Shown here in pieces: positions 56,700-64,000 of a DNA stretch of 64,000 nt (within the stretch, counting starts at the first letter, position 1; every line of letters begins with the position of its first letter). This DNA comes from Mycobacterium shinjukuense. GTDB lineage: Bacteria; Actinomycetota; Actinomycetes; Mycobacteriales; Mycobacteriaceae. A program made the position numbers and the translations under genes. The stretch is taken from NCBI RefSeq assembly GCF_010730055.1, contig NZ_AP022575.1:2356001-2420000 (forward strand), in the 5' to 3' direction. The notes under the pieces were generated by a model. The model made no database searches. It saw only the letters and a list, made by a program, of their open reading frames with translations, and had not been told where the DNA came from.

Positions 56700-57926
56700 T
56701 TAAGAATTGTTTAAACCCCGAGCCTCGCTCAGGCCTGCTACGGCCCCGATGACGACGATCGCGGGAGGTCGAATCCCCTCCGAACGGACCTTCTCCGGCG
56801 TGTCGGCGAGGGTGGCCCGCAACGTCCGCTGCGCGGCCGTCGTTCCGTGCTGCACCACCAGCACCGGAGTATTCGCAGGTCGGCCGCCTTTCAGCAGGAC
56901 GTCGACGAAAAGTTCGATGCGTTCGACCGCCATCAGCAAAACAATGGTGCCCGACAGTGCTGCGAGTGCATTCCAATTCACTAACGATTCGGGGTGATCG
57001 GGCGGGACATGGCCGCTGACCACCACAAATTCGTGATTCGTGGCCCGATGGGTGACCGGAACACCCGCCAACGCGGGCACGGCTATGGCGCTGGTCACAC
57101 CCGGCACCACGGTCACCGGAATTCCGGCGTCGGCGCATGCCAACAGCTCCTCATAACCCCGGGCGAACACGAAGGGGTCTCCCCCTTTGAGGCGGACGAC
57201 AAACTTCCCGGCCCTGGCGCGCTCGATCATGACGGCGTTGATCGCGTCCTGGGCCATGGCGCGGCCGTAGGGGATCTTGGCGGCGTCGATGACTTCCACC
57301 TGGGGCGGCAACTCGGCGAGCAATTCCGGCGGCGCGAGCCGGTCGGCGACCACGACGTCGGCCTGGGCGAGCAGCCGGCGGCCGCGGACGGTGATCAGTT
57401 CGGGGTCGCCGGGGCCGCCGCCCACCAGCGCCACGCCGCCGCGCACGACGTCGGAGTTCTCGGTGATGTCGGCAGCGATCAGACCTTGCTGCAACGCTTC
57501 CCGGATGGCTGAGCGGATCGCCGCGGACCGGCGGTGCTCACCGCCGGCCAACACCCCCACCGACAGCCCGGCGTAGCCGAACGTTGCCGGGGTGACGGCG
57601 GTTCCCTCGACGGCCACGTCGGCGCGGACGCAGAAGATGCGGCGGCGCTCGGCCTCGGCGACGACGGCCACGTTCACCTGAGCGTCGTCGGTGGCCGCGA
57701 TCGCATACCAGGCGCCGTCGAGGTCACCGTCACGATAGTCGCGCAGCGCCAGGGTGAGGTGTTGCATCGCCTCGACGGCCGGGGTGACGGTACGGGCGAT
57801 GACGTGCACGTCCGCGCCGCTGGCGATCAGCAGGGGCAAGCGACGCTGGGCGACCGTACCCCCGCCAACCACGACGACCTTCTTGCCGGCCAGCCGCAGT
57901 CCGACCAGATAGGGGTTCTCGGTCAC
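56700..57926 (-). CDS. cysG: siroheme synthase CysG (multifunctional)
   Basis: 408 aa. N-terminal ~150 residues: NAD-binding precorrin-2 dehydrogenase/ferrochelatase (GKKVVVVGGGTVAQRRLPLL). From ~165: uroporphyrinogen III C-methyltransferase (VALVGGGPGDPELITVRG, VVRLKGGDPFVFARGYEEL). Makes siroheme for sulfite and nitrite reductases and feeds cobalamin synthesis. In H37Rv, as recalled, cobB and cobO lie upstream; here the next gene is the GNAT protein. Confidence 0.93.
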   Translation of the reverse strand: MTENPYLVGLRLAGKKVVVVGGGTVAQRRLPLLIASGADVHVIARTVTPAVEAMQHLTLALRDYRDGDLDGAWYAIAATDDAQVNVAVVAEAERRRIFCVRADVAVEGTAVTPATFGYAGLSVGVLAGGEHRRSAAIRSAIREALQQGLIAADITENSDVVRGGVALVGGGPGDPELITVRGRRLLAQADVVVADRLAPPELLAELPPQVEVIDAAKIPYGRAMAQDAINAVMIERARAGKFVVRLKGGDPFVFARGYEELLACADAGIPVTVVPGVTSAIAVPALAGVPVTHRATNHEFVVVSGHVPPDHPESLVNWNALAALSGTIVLLMAVERIELFVDVLLKGGRPANTPVLVVQHGTTAAQRTLRATLADTPEKVRSEGIRPPAIVVIGAVAGLSEARGLNNS

Positions 57927-58177
57927 CGGCCAAGCTTAGTGACGGTCGCAAGCGCGGCGGAGCCGGGCGCCGTGGGTCGCCACCAAGGGGCTTCAGTGGT
58001 GTGCTACGGCGTGCGCCGCGGCGTGCGCGTCACCGTGATGCCCCGGATCCGCGAGCGTCCGCGAAATGACGCGCAATGCGGCGTGTCGCTGTCAAACACG
58101 CGCGCTCGCGGGGACAACGGGGGCCCGGCCGGGCCGCGCACCGCTCGCCGCAGCCGCTGGTGCCCGACAACGGGGCT
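57927..58177. other. short scar-like gap where cobB, cobO and a chelatase gene stand in H37Rv
   Basis: Only 251 bp separate cysG from the GNAT gene. I find no fragment that I can assign to CobB, CobO or the Mg-chelatase-like Rv2850c. The expected neighbours come from my memory of the H37Rv gene order. Confidence 0.5.
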
Positions 58178-58648
58178 TCACCGCTGGGCCGCCTGACCCG
58201 AGCCGGGCCGCAGCATCGGCACGTGCGGAATACCGTCGTCGAGGAAATCGTCTCCGTCACGGACAAACCCGTGCTGGCCGTACATGTCCGCGAGATAGGT
58301 CTGCGCGTTGATCCGGCACGGATAGTCACCCACTTCGGCCAGGGCGGCGCGCAGCAGCCGGGTGGTGTGGCCCTGGCCGCGCGCGCTGCGCTTGGTGCAC
58401 AGCCGCCCCAGCCGGAATGCCTTTTCACCTCCGGCGTGTTCCTCCATCAGCCGCAGCGTGCAGATCACCTCACCGTCGGGTGTTTCCAGCCAGAAATGCC
58501 GGGTCTCGGCGAGCAGGTCGCGACCGTCCAGCTCCGGGTACGGGCACGCCTGCTCGACCACAAACACCTCCACCCGCAACTTGAGCAGTTTGTACAGTGT
58601 TTGCGCGTCAAGATCTTTGGCCCAGACACGGCGTAGCGCCTCGGTCAT
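58178..58648 (-). CDS. GNAT-family acetyltransferase (Rv2851c-like)
   Basis: 156-aa N-acetyltransferase of the ElaA-like group (LYKLLKLRVEVFVVEQACPY PELDGRD). The acetyl-CoA loop is RLCTKRSARGQGHTTRLLRA. ATG 58648 overlaps the mqo stop by four bases and gives the length of Rv2851c. Substrate unknown. Confidence 0.88.
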   Translation of the reverse strand: MTEALRRVWAKDLDAQTLYKLLKLRVEVFVVEQACPYPELDGRDLLAETRHFWLETPDGEVICTLRLMEEHAGGEKAFRLGRLCTKRSARGQGHTTRLLRAALAEVGDYPCRINAQTYLADMYGQHGFVRDGDDFLDDGIPHVPMLRPGSGQAAQR

Positions 58649-60135
58649 CCGCGACGCTCCGCCAGCTGCAATGCCTTGGTGCCCCAGGACCACACTTCGT
58701 CGAAGAGTGCCGGTTCATCGGACAGCGTGGCCCCCAGTGATGGCACCATCTCCTTGAGCACGGGCAGCCAGGACTGGTATCGGCCGGCAAAGCAGCGTTC
58801 CAGCACGGCCAGCATGGCCGGCACCGCGGTCGATGCCCCCGGCGAGCCGCCGAGCAGGCCGGCGATGCTGCCGTCGGCGGCGCTCACGATCGTGGTGTCG
58901 AATTCGAGCACCCCACCCTTGCGCTTGTCACGCCGGATCACCTGCACCCGCTGACCGGCCACCGTCAGCTCCCAGTCCGAATCCACTGCGCTGGGGGCGA
59001 ATTCGCGCAGCGCGTCCAGCCGGTCGGCTCTGGAGAGCCGCAGCTGGCCGATCAGGTAATTGAGCAGAGTTGTTTCGGCGACACCGACGCCGAGCAGTGA
59101 CAGCAGGTTATCGGGCTTGACCGACCGGAGCAGATCGCTGACGTGACCGTGTTTCAGGAACTTCGGCGACCAGCTGGCGTATGGCCCGAACACCAGCCAT
59201 GACTTGCCGTTGACGAACCGCAGATCCAGGTGCAGCGCCCCCAACGGCGGGGCACCCGGCGACGGAACGCCGTACACCTTGGCCCGATGCCCGGCGGTGA
59301 GCCCTGGGTTGCGGGCGCGCAGAAACCGGCCGCCGATCGGAAAGCCGGCGAAGCCCTTGACCTCCGAGATGCCGGACCTCTGCAGCAGCGGCAGCGTCTC
59401 ACCGCCGGCCCCGACGAACACGAATTTGGCATTCACCTTGTGCTTCCTGCCGGTACGACGGTTGCTGACGGTCAGCGCCCAACTGCCGTCGGGCCGACGG
59501 GACAGGTCGCGGACCTCGTGACCGAACAGCGCGGTGGTGCCGTGGCGCACGCCATAGCCGATGAGTTGTCGAGACAAGGCACCGAAGTCGACATCGGTGC
59601 CGTCGGCGGCCCAGTTGAGCGCCACCGGCTCGGCGAAGTCGCGTTCGGCGGCCATGAGCGGCAGTCGGCGGGCGAACTCGTCCGGGTCGTCGATGAACTC
59701 GGTTCGAGCAAACAGCGGATTGTGAGCCAGCGCTTCGCGCCGCCGACGCAAATAGCCCACGCGTTCGGCGCCGCGGACGTAGCTCGCGTGCGGCACCGGG
59801 TTCAGGAAGCCGCGCACGTCGGTCACCATGCCGTTCTCGGCGGCGTACGCCCAGAGCTGGCGGGTGACTTGGAATTCCTCGTTGACGCGCACCGCCTTGC
59901 TGATGTCGATCGAGCCGTCCGGCAGTTCGGGGGTGTAGTTCAGTTCGCACAGCGCGGAGTGGCCGGTGCCGGCATTGTTCCAGGGACCGCTGCTTTCGGC
60001 GGCGACCGCGTCCAGCCGTTCGATCAGCATGATCGACCAGTCCGGCTCCAACCTGCGCAACAACGCGCCCAGCGTGGCGCTCATGATGCCCGCGCCCACC
60101 AACACCACATCCGCGTTCCTGGTTGGCTCTGACAC
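58645..60135 (-). CDS. mqo: malate:quinone oxidoreductase
   Basis: 496-aa FAD enzyme oxidising malate to oxaloacetate with quinone as acceptor. N-terminal FAD loop DVVLVGAGIMSATLGALLRR, then ESSGPWNNAGTGHSALCELN and FVGAGGETLPLLQRSGI. Start GTG 60135 with GAAGGAAGG upstream. Corresponds to Rv2852c. The frame extends further upstream but has no similarity there. Confidence 0.94.
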   Translation of the reverse strand: MSEPTRNADVVLVGAGIMSATLGALLRRLEPDWSIMLIERLDAVAAESSGPWNNAGTGHSALCELNYTPELPDGSIDISKAVRVNEEFQVTRQLWAYAAENGMVTDVRGFLNPVPHASYVRGAERVGYLRRRREALAHNPLFARTEFIDDPDEFARRLPLMAAERDFAEPVALNWAADGTDVDFGALSRQLIGYGVRHGTTALFGHEVRDLSRRPDGSWALTVSNRRTGRKHKVNAKFVFVGAGGETLPLLQRSGISEVKGFAGFPIGGRFLRARNPGLTAGHRAKVYGVPSPGAPPLGALHLDLRFVNGKSWLVFGPYASWSPKFLKHGHVSDLLRSVKPDNLLSLLGVGVAETTLLNYLIGQLRLSRADRLDALREFAPSAVDSDWELTVAGQRVQVIRRDKRKGGVLEFDTTIVSAADGSIAGLLGGSPGASTAVPAMLAVLERCFAGRYQSWLPVLKEMVPSLGATLSDEPALFDEVWSWGTKALQLAERRG

Positions 60136-60390
60136 CGCGGTCCTTCCTTCGCTGTACCGGTTTCCAAGGTTATCCCGGCCGAACCGGGCCCCACCGTTTC
60201 GTTGGCCTGGCGGACTCAGACGTGTGCAGCGGCTGGCGGGCTGAGCGGATGCACCGGCGCCGGGTCGACTCCGCGGGCACCAGCGGCTCCACCGGTATCG
60301 CGGGCGGCGCCGGCGCGCCCCGGTGCACCCGGTGGGCGGGCCGGCGCACCAGCACCGCCCATCCCTGAGCGGAGGCTTTAAGCTGACCCC
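60136..60390. promoter_or_regulatory. mqo/hydrolase divergent region; PE_PGRS48 absent
   Basis: 255 bp with no gene. TTTAAG (60377-60382) stands eight bases before the GTG at 60391, compatible with a -10 box and a leaderless transcript. A GC-rich patch at 60300-60350 could be a scrap of PE_PGRS sequence (PE_PGRS48 lies here in H37Rv, from memory), but it is too short to assign. Confidence 0.4.
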
Positions 60391-61401
60391 GTGACTGGCT
60401 GGGTGCCCGATGTCCTGCCCGGCTATCGGCAGTGCACGATACCGCTGGGCCCCGACCCCGACGGCGAGGGCGACATCGTCGCAACCCTGATCCGCCGCGG
60501 AAACGAGACCGGGGCCGATCACGCCGTCCTGGCGGTACACGGCTACACCGACTACTTTTTCCACACCGAGCTTGCCGACCACTTCGCCGACCGCGGCTTC
60601 GCCTTCTATGGGCTGGATCTGCGCAAGTGCGGCCGCTCACGGCGCCCGGGCCAGACCCCACACTTCACCACCGACCTGACCCACTACGACGTCGAGCTCG
60701 AACACGCCCTGGCAATCATCCGCGAGCAGAACCGCTCGGCCAACGTCCTGGTGTACGGCCATTCCGCGGGCGGGCTTATCGTGGCGCTCTGGCTCGACCG
60801 GTTGCGCTGGCGCGGCGCGACAACCCGCGCCGGCGTGACGGGTTTGGTGCTCAACAGCCCGTTCCTGGATCTGCAGGGCCCGGCGATCCTGCGCCTGCGG
60901 GTGACCTCGGCCACGATCGCGGCGCTGTCGCGTTGGCGCCCCAAGGGCGTGGTCCGCGGCCCGGTTGACGGAGGCTACGGCACCAGCCTGCATCGCGACT
61001 ACGACGGGGAGTTCGACTACAACCTGGAGTGGAAGCCGGTGGGCGGCTTCCCGGTCACCTTCGGCTGGCTGCACGCCGTTCGCCGTGGCCACGCCACGCT
61101 GCATCGCGGGCTCGACGTCGGCGTGCCCAACCTGATCCTGCGCTCGGATCACACCGTGCGGGAAACCGCCGACCCATCGGCCCTGCACCGCGGCGACGCG
61201 GTGCTGGACGTCAGCCACATCGCGAGATGGGCCGGCTGTATCGGCAACCGCTCCACCATCGTTGTGGTCCCAGACGCAAAACACGATGTGTTCTTGTCGC
61301 TGCCGCAGCCACGCCAGATCGCATTCCACCACCTGGGCCGCTGGCTGGACGACTACCTGAACACGATGAACGATGCCTCGGCGTCATCGCGGGAAGGATG
61401 A
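60391..61401 (+). CDS. alpha/beta hydrolase, lysophospholipase-like (Rv2854-like)
   Basis: 336-aa serine hydrolase of the Hydrolase_4/monoacylglycerol-lipase group. The nucleophile elbow is YGHSAGG (Ser125), preceded by YGLDLRKCGRSRRPGQ; a late DAKHDVF supplies the His. Substrate unknown. It ends 12 bp before mtr and probably shares its transcript. Confidence 0.87.
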   Translation: MTGWVPDVLPGYRQCTIPLGPDPDGEGDIVATLIRRGNETGADHAVLAVHGYTDYFFHTELADHFADRGFAFYGLDLRKCGRSRRPGQTPHFTTDLTHYDVELEHALAIIREQNRSANVLVYGHSAGGLIVALWLDRLRWRGATTRAGVTGLVLNSPFLDLQGPAILRLRVTSATIAALSRWRPKGVVRGPVDGGYGTSLHRDYDGEFDYNLEWKPVGGFPVTFGWLHAVRRGHATLHRGLDVGVPNLILRSDHTVRETADPSALHRGDAVLDVSHIARWAGCIGNRSTIVVVPDAKHDVFLSLPQPRQIAFHHLGRWLDDYLNTMNDASASSREG

Positions 61402-61413
61402 CGGGCCGCAGAA

Positions 61414-62793
61414 ATGGAAACCTACGACATCGCGATCATCGGCACCGGCTCGGGCAACAGCATCGTCGATGACCGCTATGCGAGCAAGCGGGTGGCCATC
61501 TGCGAACAGGGCACCTTCGGCGGTACCTGTCTCAACGTCGGCTGCATCCCGACCAAGATGTTCGTCTACGCCGCCGAGGTGGCCAAGACGGTGCGGGGCG
61601 CGGCTCGGTACGGCGTCGACGCGCACATCGACCGGGTGCGCTGGGACGACGTCGTGTCCCGGGTCTTCGGGCGGATCGATCCGATCGCGCTCAGCGGCGA
61701 GGACTATCGACGCTCCGCGCCCAACATCGACGTGTACCGCCAGCACACCCGCTTCCGGCCGGTGCAGCCCGACGGGCGCTATCTGTTGCGCACCGATGCC
61801 GGTGAAGAGTTCACCGCCGAACAGGTGGTGATCGCCGCGGGTTCGCGGCCGGTGATTCCGCCGGCCATCGCGCGGTCCGGCGTCAAGTATCACACCAGCG
61901 ACACCATCATGCGGATCGCCGAGCTGCCCGAGCATCTGGTGATCGTCGGAAGTGGTTTCATCGCAGCGGAATTCGCGCACGTGTTCGCCGCCTTCGGAAC
62001 GCGGGTCACGTTGCTGATCCGGGGCAGCTGCCTGCTGCGACATTGCGACGACACCATCTGTGAACGGTTCACCCGCATCGCATCGGCCAAATGGGAATTG
62101 CGCACCCACCGCAACGTGGTGCGGGCCGAGAACCGTGGCCCGGGCGTGGCGCTGACGCTCGATGACGGCTGCACGCTCAACGCCGACCTGCTGCTGGTGG
62201 CGACCGGCCGGGTGTCCAACGCCGACCTGCTGGACGCCGAGCAGGCCGGCATCGACGTCGAGGACGGCCGGGTGCTGGTCGACGAATACCAACGGACTTC
62301 CGCGCGTGGGGTTTTCGCGCTCGGGGATGTGTCGTCGCGCTATTTGCTCAAGCACGTCGCCAACCACGAGGCCCGTGTCGTGCAGCACAACCTGCTGTGC
62401 GACTGGGACGACACCCAGTCGATGGCCGTCACCGATCACCGCTACGTACCGGCGGCGGTGTTTACCGATCCCCCGATCGCTGCCGTCGGGCTGACCGAAA
62501 ATCAAGCCGTCGCAAAGGGACTCGATATTTCGGTCGCGATACAGGACTACGGTGACGTCGCCTACGGCTGGGCGATGGAGGACACCACCGGGATCGTCAA
62601 GCTGATCGCCGAGCGCGGCGGCGGCCGCCTTCTGGGCGCGCACATCATGGGCCACCAGGCGTCGTCGCTCATCCAGCCGTTGATCCAGGCGATGAGCTTC
62701 GGGCTGACCGCTCGTGAGATGGCCCGCGGCCAGTATTGGATTCATCCGGCGCTGCCCGAGGTGGTCGAGAACGCGCTGCTGGGCCTGCAGTGA
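61414..62793 (+). CDS. mtr: mycothione reductase Mtr
   Basis: 459-aa flavoprotein disulfide reductase that regenerates mycothiol from mycothione using NADPH. FAD loop IIGTGSGNS, redox-active cysteines in GGTCLNVGCIPTK, NADPH site IVGSGFIAAEFAHVFAAFG, and the C-terminal HPALPEVVENALLG with the catalytic His-Glu pair. Length as for Rv2855. Confidence 0.96.
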   Translation: METYDIAIIGTGSGNSIVDDRYASKRVAICEQGTFGGTCLNVGCIPTKMFVYAAEVAKTVRGAARYGVDAHIDRVRWDDVVSRVFGRIDPIALSGEDYRRSAPNIDVYRQHTRFRPVQPDGRYLLRTDAGEEFTAEQVVIAAGSRPVIPPAIARSGVKYHTSDTIMRIAELPEHLVIVGSGFIAAEFAHVFAAFGTRVTLLIRGSCLLRHCDDTICERFTRIASAKWELRTHRNVVRAENRGPGVALTLDDGCTLNADLLLVATGRVSNADLLDAEQAGIDVEDGRVLVDEYQRTSARGVFALGDVSSRYLLKHVANHEARVVQHNLLCDWDDTQSMAVTDHRYVPAAVFTDPPIAAVGLTENQAVAKGLDISVAIQDYGDVAYGWAMEDTTGIVKLIAERGGGRLLGAHIMGHQASSLIQPLIQAMSFGLTAREMARGQYWIHPALPEVVENALLGLQ

Positions 62794-63122
62794 TCGGTGC
62801 CGACGCGGCCATCGACAACACCACCCGCAAGCTGATGAGCAACGGGCATCGCCCGCTTGCCGTCGGCTTCTTTTTCTCGCTGGGTCACTCCACGGTGGTC
62901 CTCGGGCTCGCGGTGTTGCTGGCGTGCGGGCTCAAGGCCATCGCCGGACCGGTTCGCCGCCGGCATGTGCCTGCTGGACACCATCGACGGCTCGTTCATG
63001 AATTGTGCGGACGGCTGGGCGTTTTCCAGCCCGGTGCGCCGGATCTACTACAACATCACCATCACCGGACTTTCGGTGGCCGTCGCATTTGTGATCGGCA
63101 GCGCCGAGCTGCTCGGCGGCCG
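62790..63122 (+). pseudogene. nicT: nickel/cobalt transporter NicT relic
   Basis: Two pieces of a NiCoT permease survive. First: AAIDNTTRKLMSNGHRPLAV then GFFFSLGHSTVV, carrying part of the metal-selectivity region but missing the N-terminal ~65 residues and the HX4DH motif. Second, in another frame: FAAGMCLLDTIDGSFMNCAD followed by SSPVRRIYYNITITGLSVAV. About 140 residues between them and the C-terminal end are lost. No functional transporter can be made. Confidence 0.75.
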
Positions 63123-63482
63123 CCGTGTCCCCGACCAGGGGCATGGTGGCCGCACGGTGGGCCTTCGCCACCACGGCGGTGGTGATGCGCAGCGCCATCG
63201 GGCAGGCGCCGCAGAGGCGCTGTGAGCGCCGCGGGCGGGTCGAGGTGGATGCCCGGCGCTTCATGCCCCGCTGCGTGGTTGCGCGCCCGGTGTCGTTGGC
63301 GCCCCACGCCGCCTCCTTGCCCGCGGTCTTGTCCACGGCCAGGGTCATCAGCGAGGAGCGGTCAGCCGGACAGCATCGCCCGCACGGCGCCCGCGCGCAA
63401 GACGTCTCGCGCCGGGATGGCTCCGTGGCGGCTCGACGGTGTACAACAGTGCTCATGGGTCTCCCAGCGCGTTGTCCCGACG
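63123..63482. other. gap between nicT relic and hypA
   Basis: 360 bp with open frames on both strands but no similarity I recognise. A minus-strand frame (63456-62932) is rich in Arg/Ala/Thr and starts inside the hypA leader; I do not call it. Confidence 0.4.
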
Positions 63483-63818
63483 GTGCATGAGCTGTCGCTG
63501 TGCGAAGCGATCGCCGGTGTGGTCAAGACACACGCCGACGGCCGTCACGTCGACGTGGTCCGCGTCCGGGTCGGCGCGCTGCGTCAGGTGGTTCCGGAGT
63601 CGCTGGCGTTCTGTTGGACACTCGTCCGCGACTGGCAGGACATGCCCGACGCCGAGCTGGAACTCGAATGCGTCGAAGCCGAAGCGCGCTGCCGCGCGTG
63701 CGGCTATCGGTCGGAGATCACCTCGGCCTGGCCGATCCGGTGTCCCGACTGTGCCAGCGCCGACGTCGACGTGCTGCGCGGCAACGAATTCTTGGTGACG
63801 TCGTTGGACGTTTCGTGA
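63483..63818 (+). CDS. hypA: hydrogenase maturation nickel metallochaperone HypA
   Basis: 111 aa. Read from GTG 63483 it starts (M)HELSLCEAIAGVV, with the invariant nickel-binding His2, so this start is preferred over upstream options in the same frame. The zinc site is formed by CRACG and CPDCAS. Delivers nickel to [NiFe] hydrogenase with HypB. H37Rv does not, as I recall, carry hypA here. Confidence 0.9.
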   Translation: MHELSLCEAIAGVVKTHADGRHVDVVRVRVGALRQVVPESLAFCWTLVRDWQDMPDAELELECVEAEARCRACGYRSEITSAWPIRCPDCASADVDVLRGNEFLVTSLDVS

Positions 63819-63830
63819 AAGGTGTTCAGG

Positions 63831-64000
63831 GTGAGTAGATTTCATCGGCACGATGACGGCACGGTGCACGCCCATGAGCACGACCACGGGGATCACGACG
63901 GCTACCAGACCGGTCGCCAGCGCATCGACGTGCTCGAGGACATCTTCGCCGAAAACGACACCCGAGCCCACATCAACCGGGCGGCATTCGACGGCAACGG
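63831..64000 (+). CDS. hypB: hydrogenase nickel incorporation GTPase HypB (5' part)
   Basis: Runs off the right edge; the first 56 residues are seen. SRFHRHDDGTVHAHEHDHGD has the His-rich metal-storage segment of HypB, followed by RIDVLEDIFAENDTRAHINR, the family's conserved helix before the G domain. GTG 63831 follows hypA by 12 bases with AAAGG upstream. Confidence 0.88.
   Translation, partial: MSRFHRHDDGTVHAHEHDHGDHDGYQTGRQRIDVLEDIFAENDTRAHINRAAFDGN

Noticed and set aside
62932..63456. Minus-strand 174-aa frame between nicT relic and hypA
   Set aside because: It lies opposite part of the nicT relic, has no ribosome site and no recognised similarity.

Overview
This looks like the chromosome of a slow-growing mycobacterium close to, but probably not inside, the Mycobacterium tuberculosis complex. 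Gene content and order follow, from memory, the H37Rv block truB (Rv2793c) to mtr/nicT (Rv2855/Rv2856). MazF9, VapBC22 and MenA4 look nearly unchanged, while PptT, UgpB, Mqo and ProS carry many substitutions. Species cannot be decided from the sequence; a relative of the M. decipiens / M. lacus / M. riyadhense / M. shinjukuense kind would fit.

Left core (1-9000): truB (partial), pptT and pptH overlap as one unit that handles phosphopantetheine carriers. lppV, an alpha/beta hydrolase and a WXG100-like protein follow, then a secreted protein, a CocE-type hydrolase, the mazEF9 toxin-antitoxin pair and a DUF2293 protein. An accessory strip (9000-11500) holds an unpaired Phd-type antitoxin, a divergent tacA-tacT (DUF1778/GNAT) pair and broken transposase relics.

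The centrepiece is an island of about 15 kb (11.5-26.5 kb) encoding DNA phosphorothioation. On the minus strand lie dndB-dndC-dndD-dndE and a dnd-associated methyltransferase, with dndA divergent from dndB. Converging on them is a plus-strand operon: a 736-aa protein with RpoA-CTD-like and sigma-region-4-like domains, a PLD/SF2-helicase protein, a 53-aa protein, a second SMC/DndD-like ATPase, and a dnd-associated protein 4-like gene. No DndFGH is present, so this operon is the candidate restriction or effector arm. It may resemble the archaeal PbeABCD module.

Right of the island (26.5-32.4 kb) is a mobile-element graveyard. It holds two degenerate type I-E-like CRISPR repeats with 61-bp spacing, a P-loop (IstB-like) fragment split by an intact IS1634-family element, an AlpA-like regulator, and an IS1604-like three-gene cassette in which every gene is frameshifted. 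In H37Rv this neighbourhood carries the type III-A CRISPR locus; no such repeats or cas genes were seen here.

Right core (32.4-64 kb): menAT4, DUF1802 and DUF2277 genes, vapBC22, echA16, the ugpABCE glycerophosphodiester importer, dinF, cnpB, rbfA, infB, ylxR, nusA, rimP, two small alanine-rich genes, proS, efpA, cysG, a GNAT gene, mqo, an alpha/beta hydrolase and mtr. Departures from the H37Rv order as remembered are a frameshifted PE_PGRS gene between ylxR and nusA, no cobB-cobO-chelatase block next to cysG, no PE_PGRS48 beside mqo, and a nicT relic followed by intact hypA and the start of hypB (nickel insertion for [NiFe] hydrogenase).
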